DNA from: Candidatus Poribacteria bacterium | Lineage (GTDB): Bacteria > Poribacteria > WGA-4E > WGA-3G | Direction: 5' to 3' | Length of the DNA: 13,226 nucleotides | NCBI GenBank assembly: GCA_028818995.1 | Contig: JAPPMR010000656.1 | Coordinates: 1 to 13,226 of the forward strand | Shown here: in pieces, positions 13,123 to 13,226 of the stretch | Numbering within the stretch: the first letter of the stretch is position 1 | How the letters are laid out: every line of letters begins with the position of its first letter | Translations under genes and position numbers: made by a program | Notes under the pieces: model-generated | What the model was told of the DNA's origin: nothing | Database searches by the model: none | Seen by the model: the letters and a program-made list of their open reading frames with translations, nothing else

Positions 13123-13226
13123 TCACTCGTCCTCAATTGCTACCGGTTCACTCAAAAGTTGACCGCCGTTGACAGTATCAGCGATGATAACTTGAATCAG
13201 AAATTTATATTTACTGCCCCGCGTGA
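13123..13226 (-). CDS. C-terminal fragment of a converging gene cut by the window edge
   Basis: On the minus strand a frame stays open from the window edge to a TGA at 13125-13123, encoding 33 residues that end GGQLLSEPVAIEDE. The strand-like KYKFLIQVIIADTV suggests a genuine protein end, and the position, converging on the DUF4097 gene with only seven bases between stops, is what one expects of a real gene in such dense DNA. The other two minus-strand frames hit stops early. No family can be named from so short a piece. Confidence 0.5.
   Translation of the reverse strand, partial: TRGSKYKFLIQVIIADTVNGGQLLSEPVAIEDE

Overview
The window comes from a bacterium of intermediate GC. Its character fits a Candidatus Poribacteria-type marine or sponge-associated lineage: a short intergenic repeat family carrying the GTAGGTTGGGTTGA / GAAACCCAAC signature, GTG starts with good Shine-Dalgarno sites, and a probable selenocysteine-containing thioredoxin-like lipoprotein. 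The taxonomic guess rests on remembered repeat and protein style, not on a search.

Layout. Positions 1-285 are the 3' end of secF. After a repeat copy (308-412) comes a tight run of six plus-strand genes, 439-7847, with gaps of 37, 7, 7, 35 and 6 bases. They are a divergent YaaA/DUF6884-like protein, a second DUF6884-type protein with an extra C-terminal module, a NurA-like nuclease, a HerA-type ATPase, a TGT/DpdA-like base-exchange enzyme, and a sigma-54 activator without a receiver domain. A small two-helix membrane protein (8002-8583) follows, with its own candidate promoter. On the minus strand are an EamA/DMT transporter (8752-9651) and a VOC/glyoxalase-fold protein (9850-10218). Back on the plus strand is a lipoprotein gene (10565-11806) interrupted by an in-frame UGA at 11462 that most likely encodes selenocysteine. 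Next are paired hairpins and a 245-base palindromic element with perfect 19-base terminal inverted repeats (11904-12148). Then comes a DUF4097-type beta-repeat protein (12231-13115), and the tail of a converging minus-strand gene runs off the right edge.

How the genes may work together. HerA and NurA form a known end-processing pair (hexameric DNA translocase plus nuclease), also recruited by prokaryotic defence systems. A transglycosylase-fold enzyme with all its catalytic aspartates and zinc ligands, encoded immediately after them and without neighbouring queuosine genes, suggests 7-deazaguanine insertion into DNA (DpdA-like). The two YaaA/DUF6884-like proteins would be accessory DNA-binding or base-tailoring factors. 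The whole may be a compact modification-plus-nuclease system that marks self DNA and processes unmarked DNA. This function is inferred; the sequence supports the gene families and the tight co-orientation.

The second notable item is the candidate selenoprotein: thioredoxin-like sequence continues in the same frame for 113 codons past the UGA, with a Cys-Sec pair and a plausible SECIS-like hairpin at the right distance.
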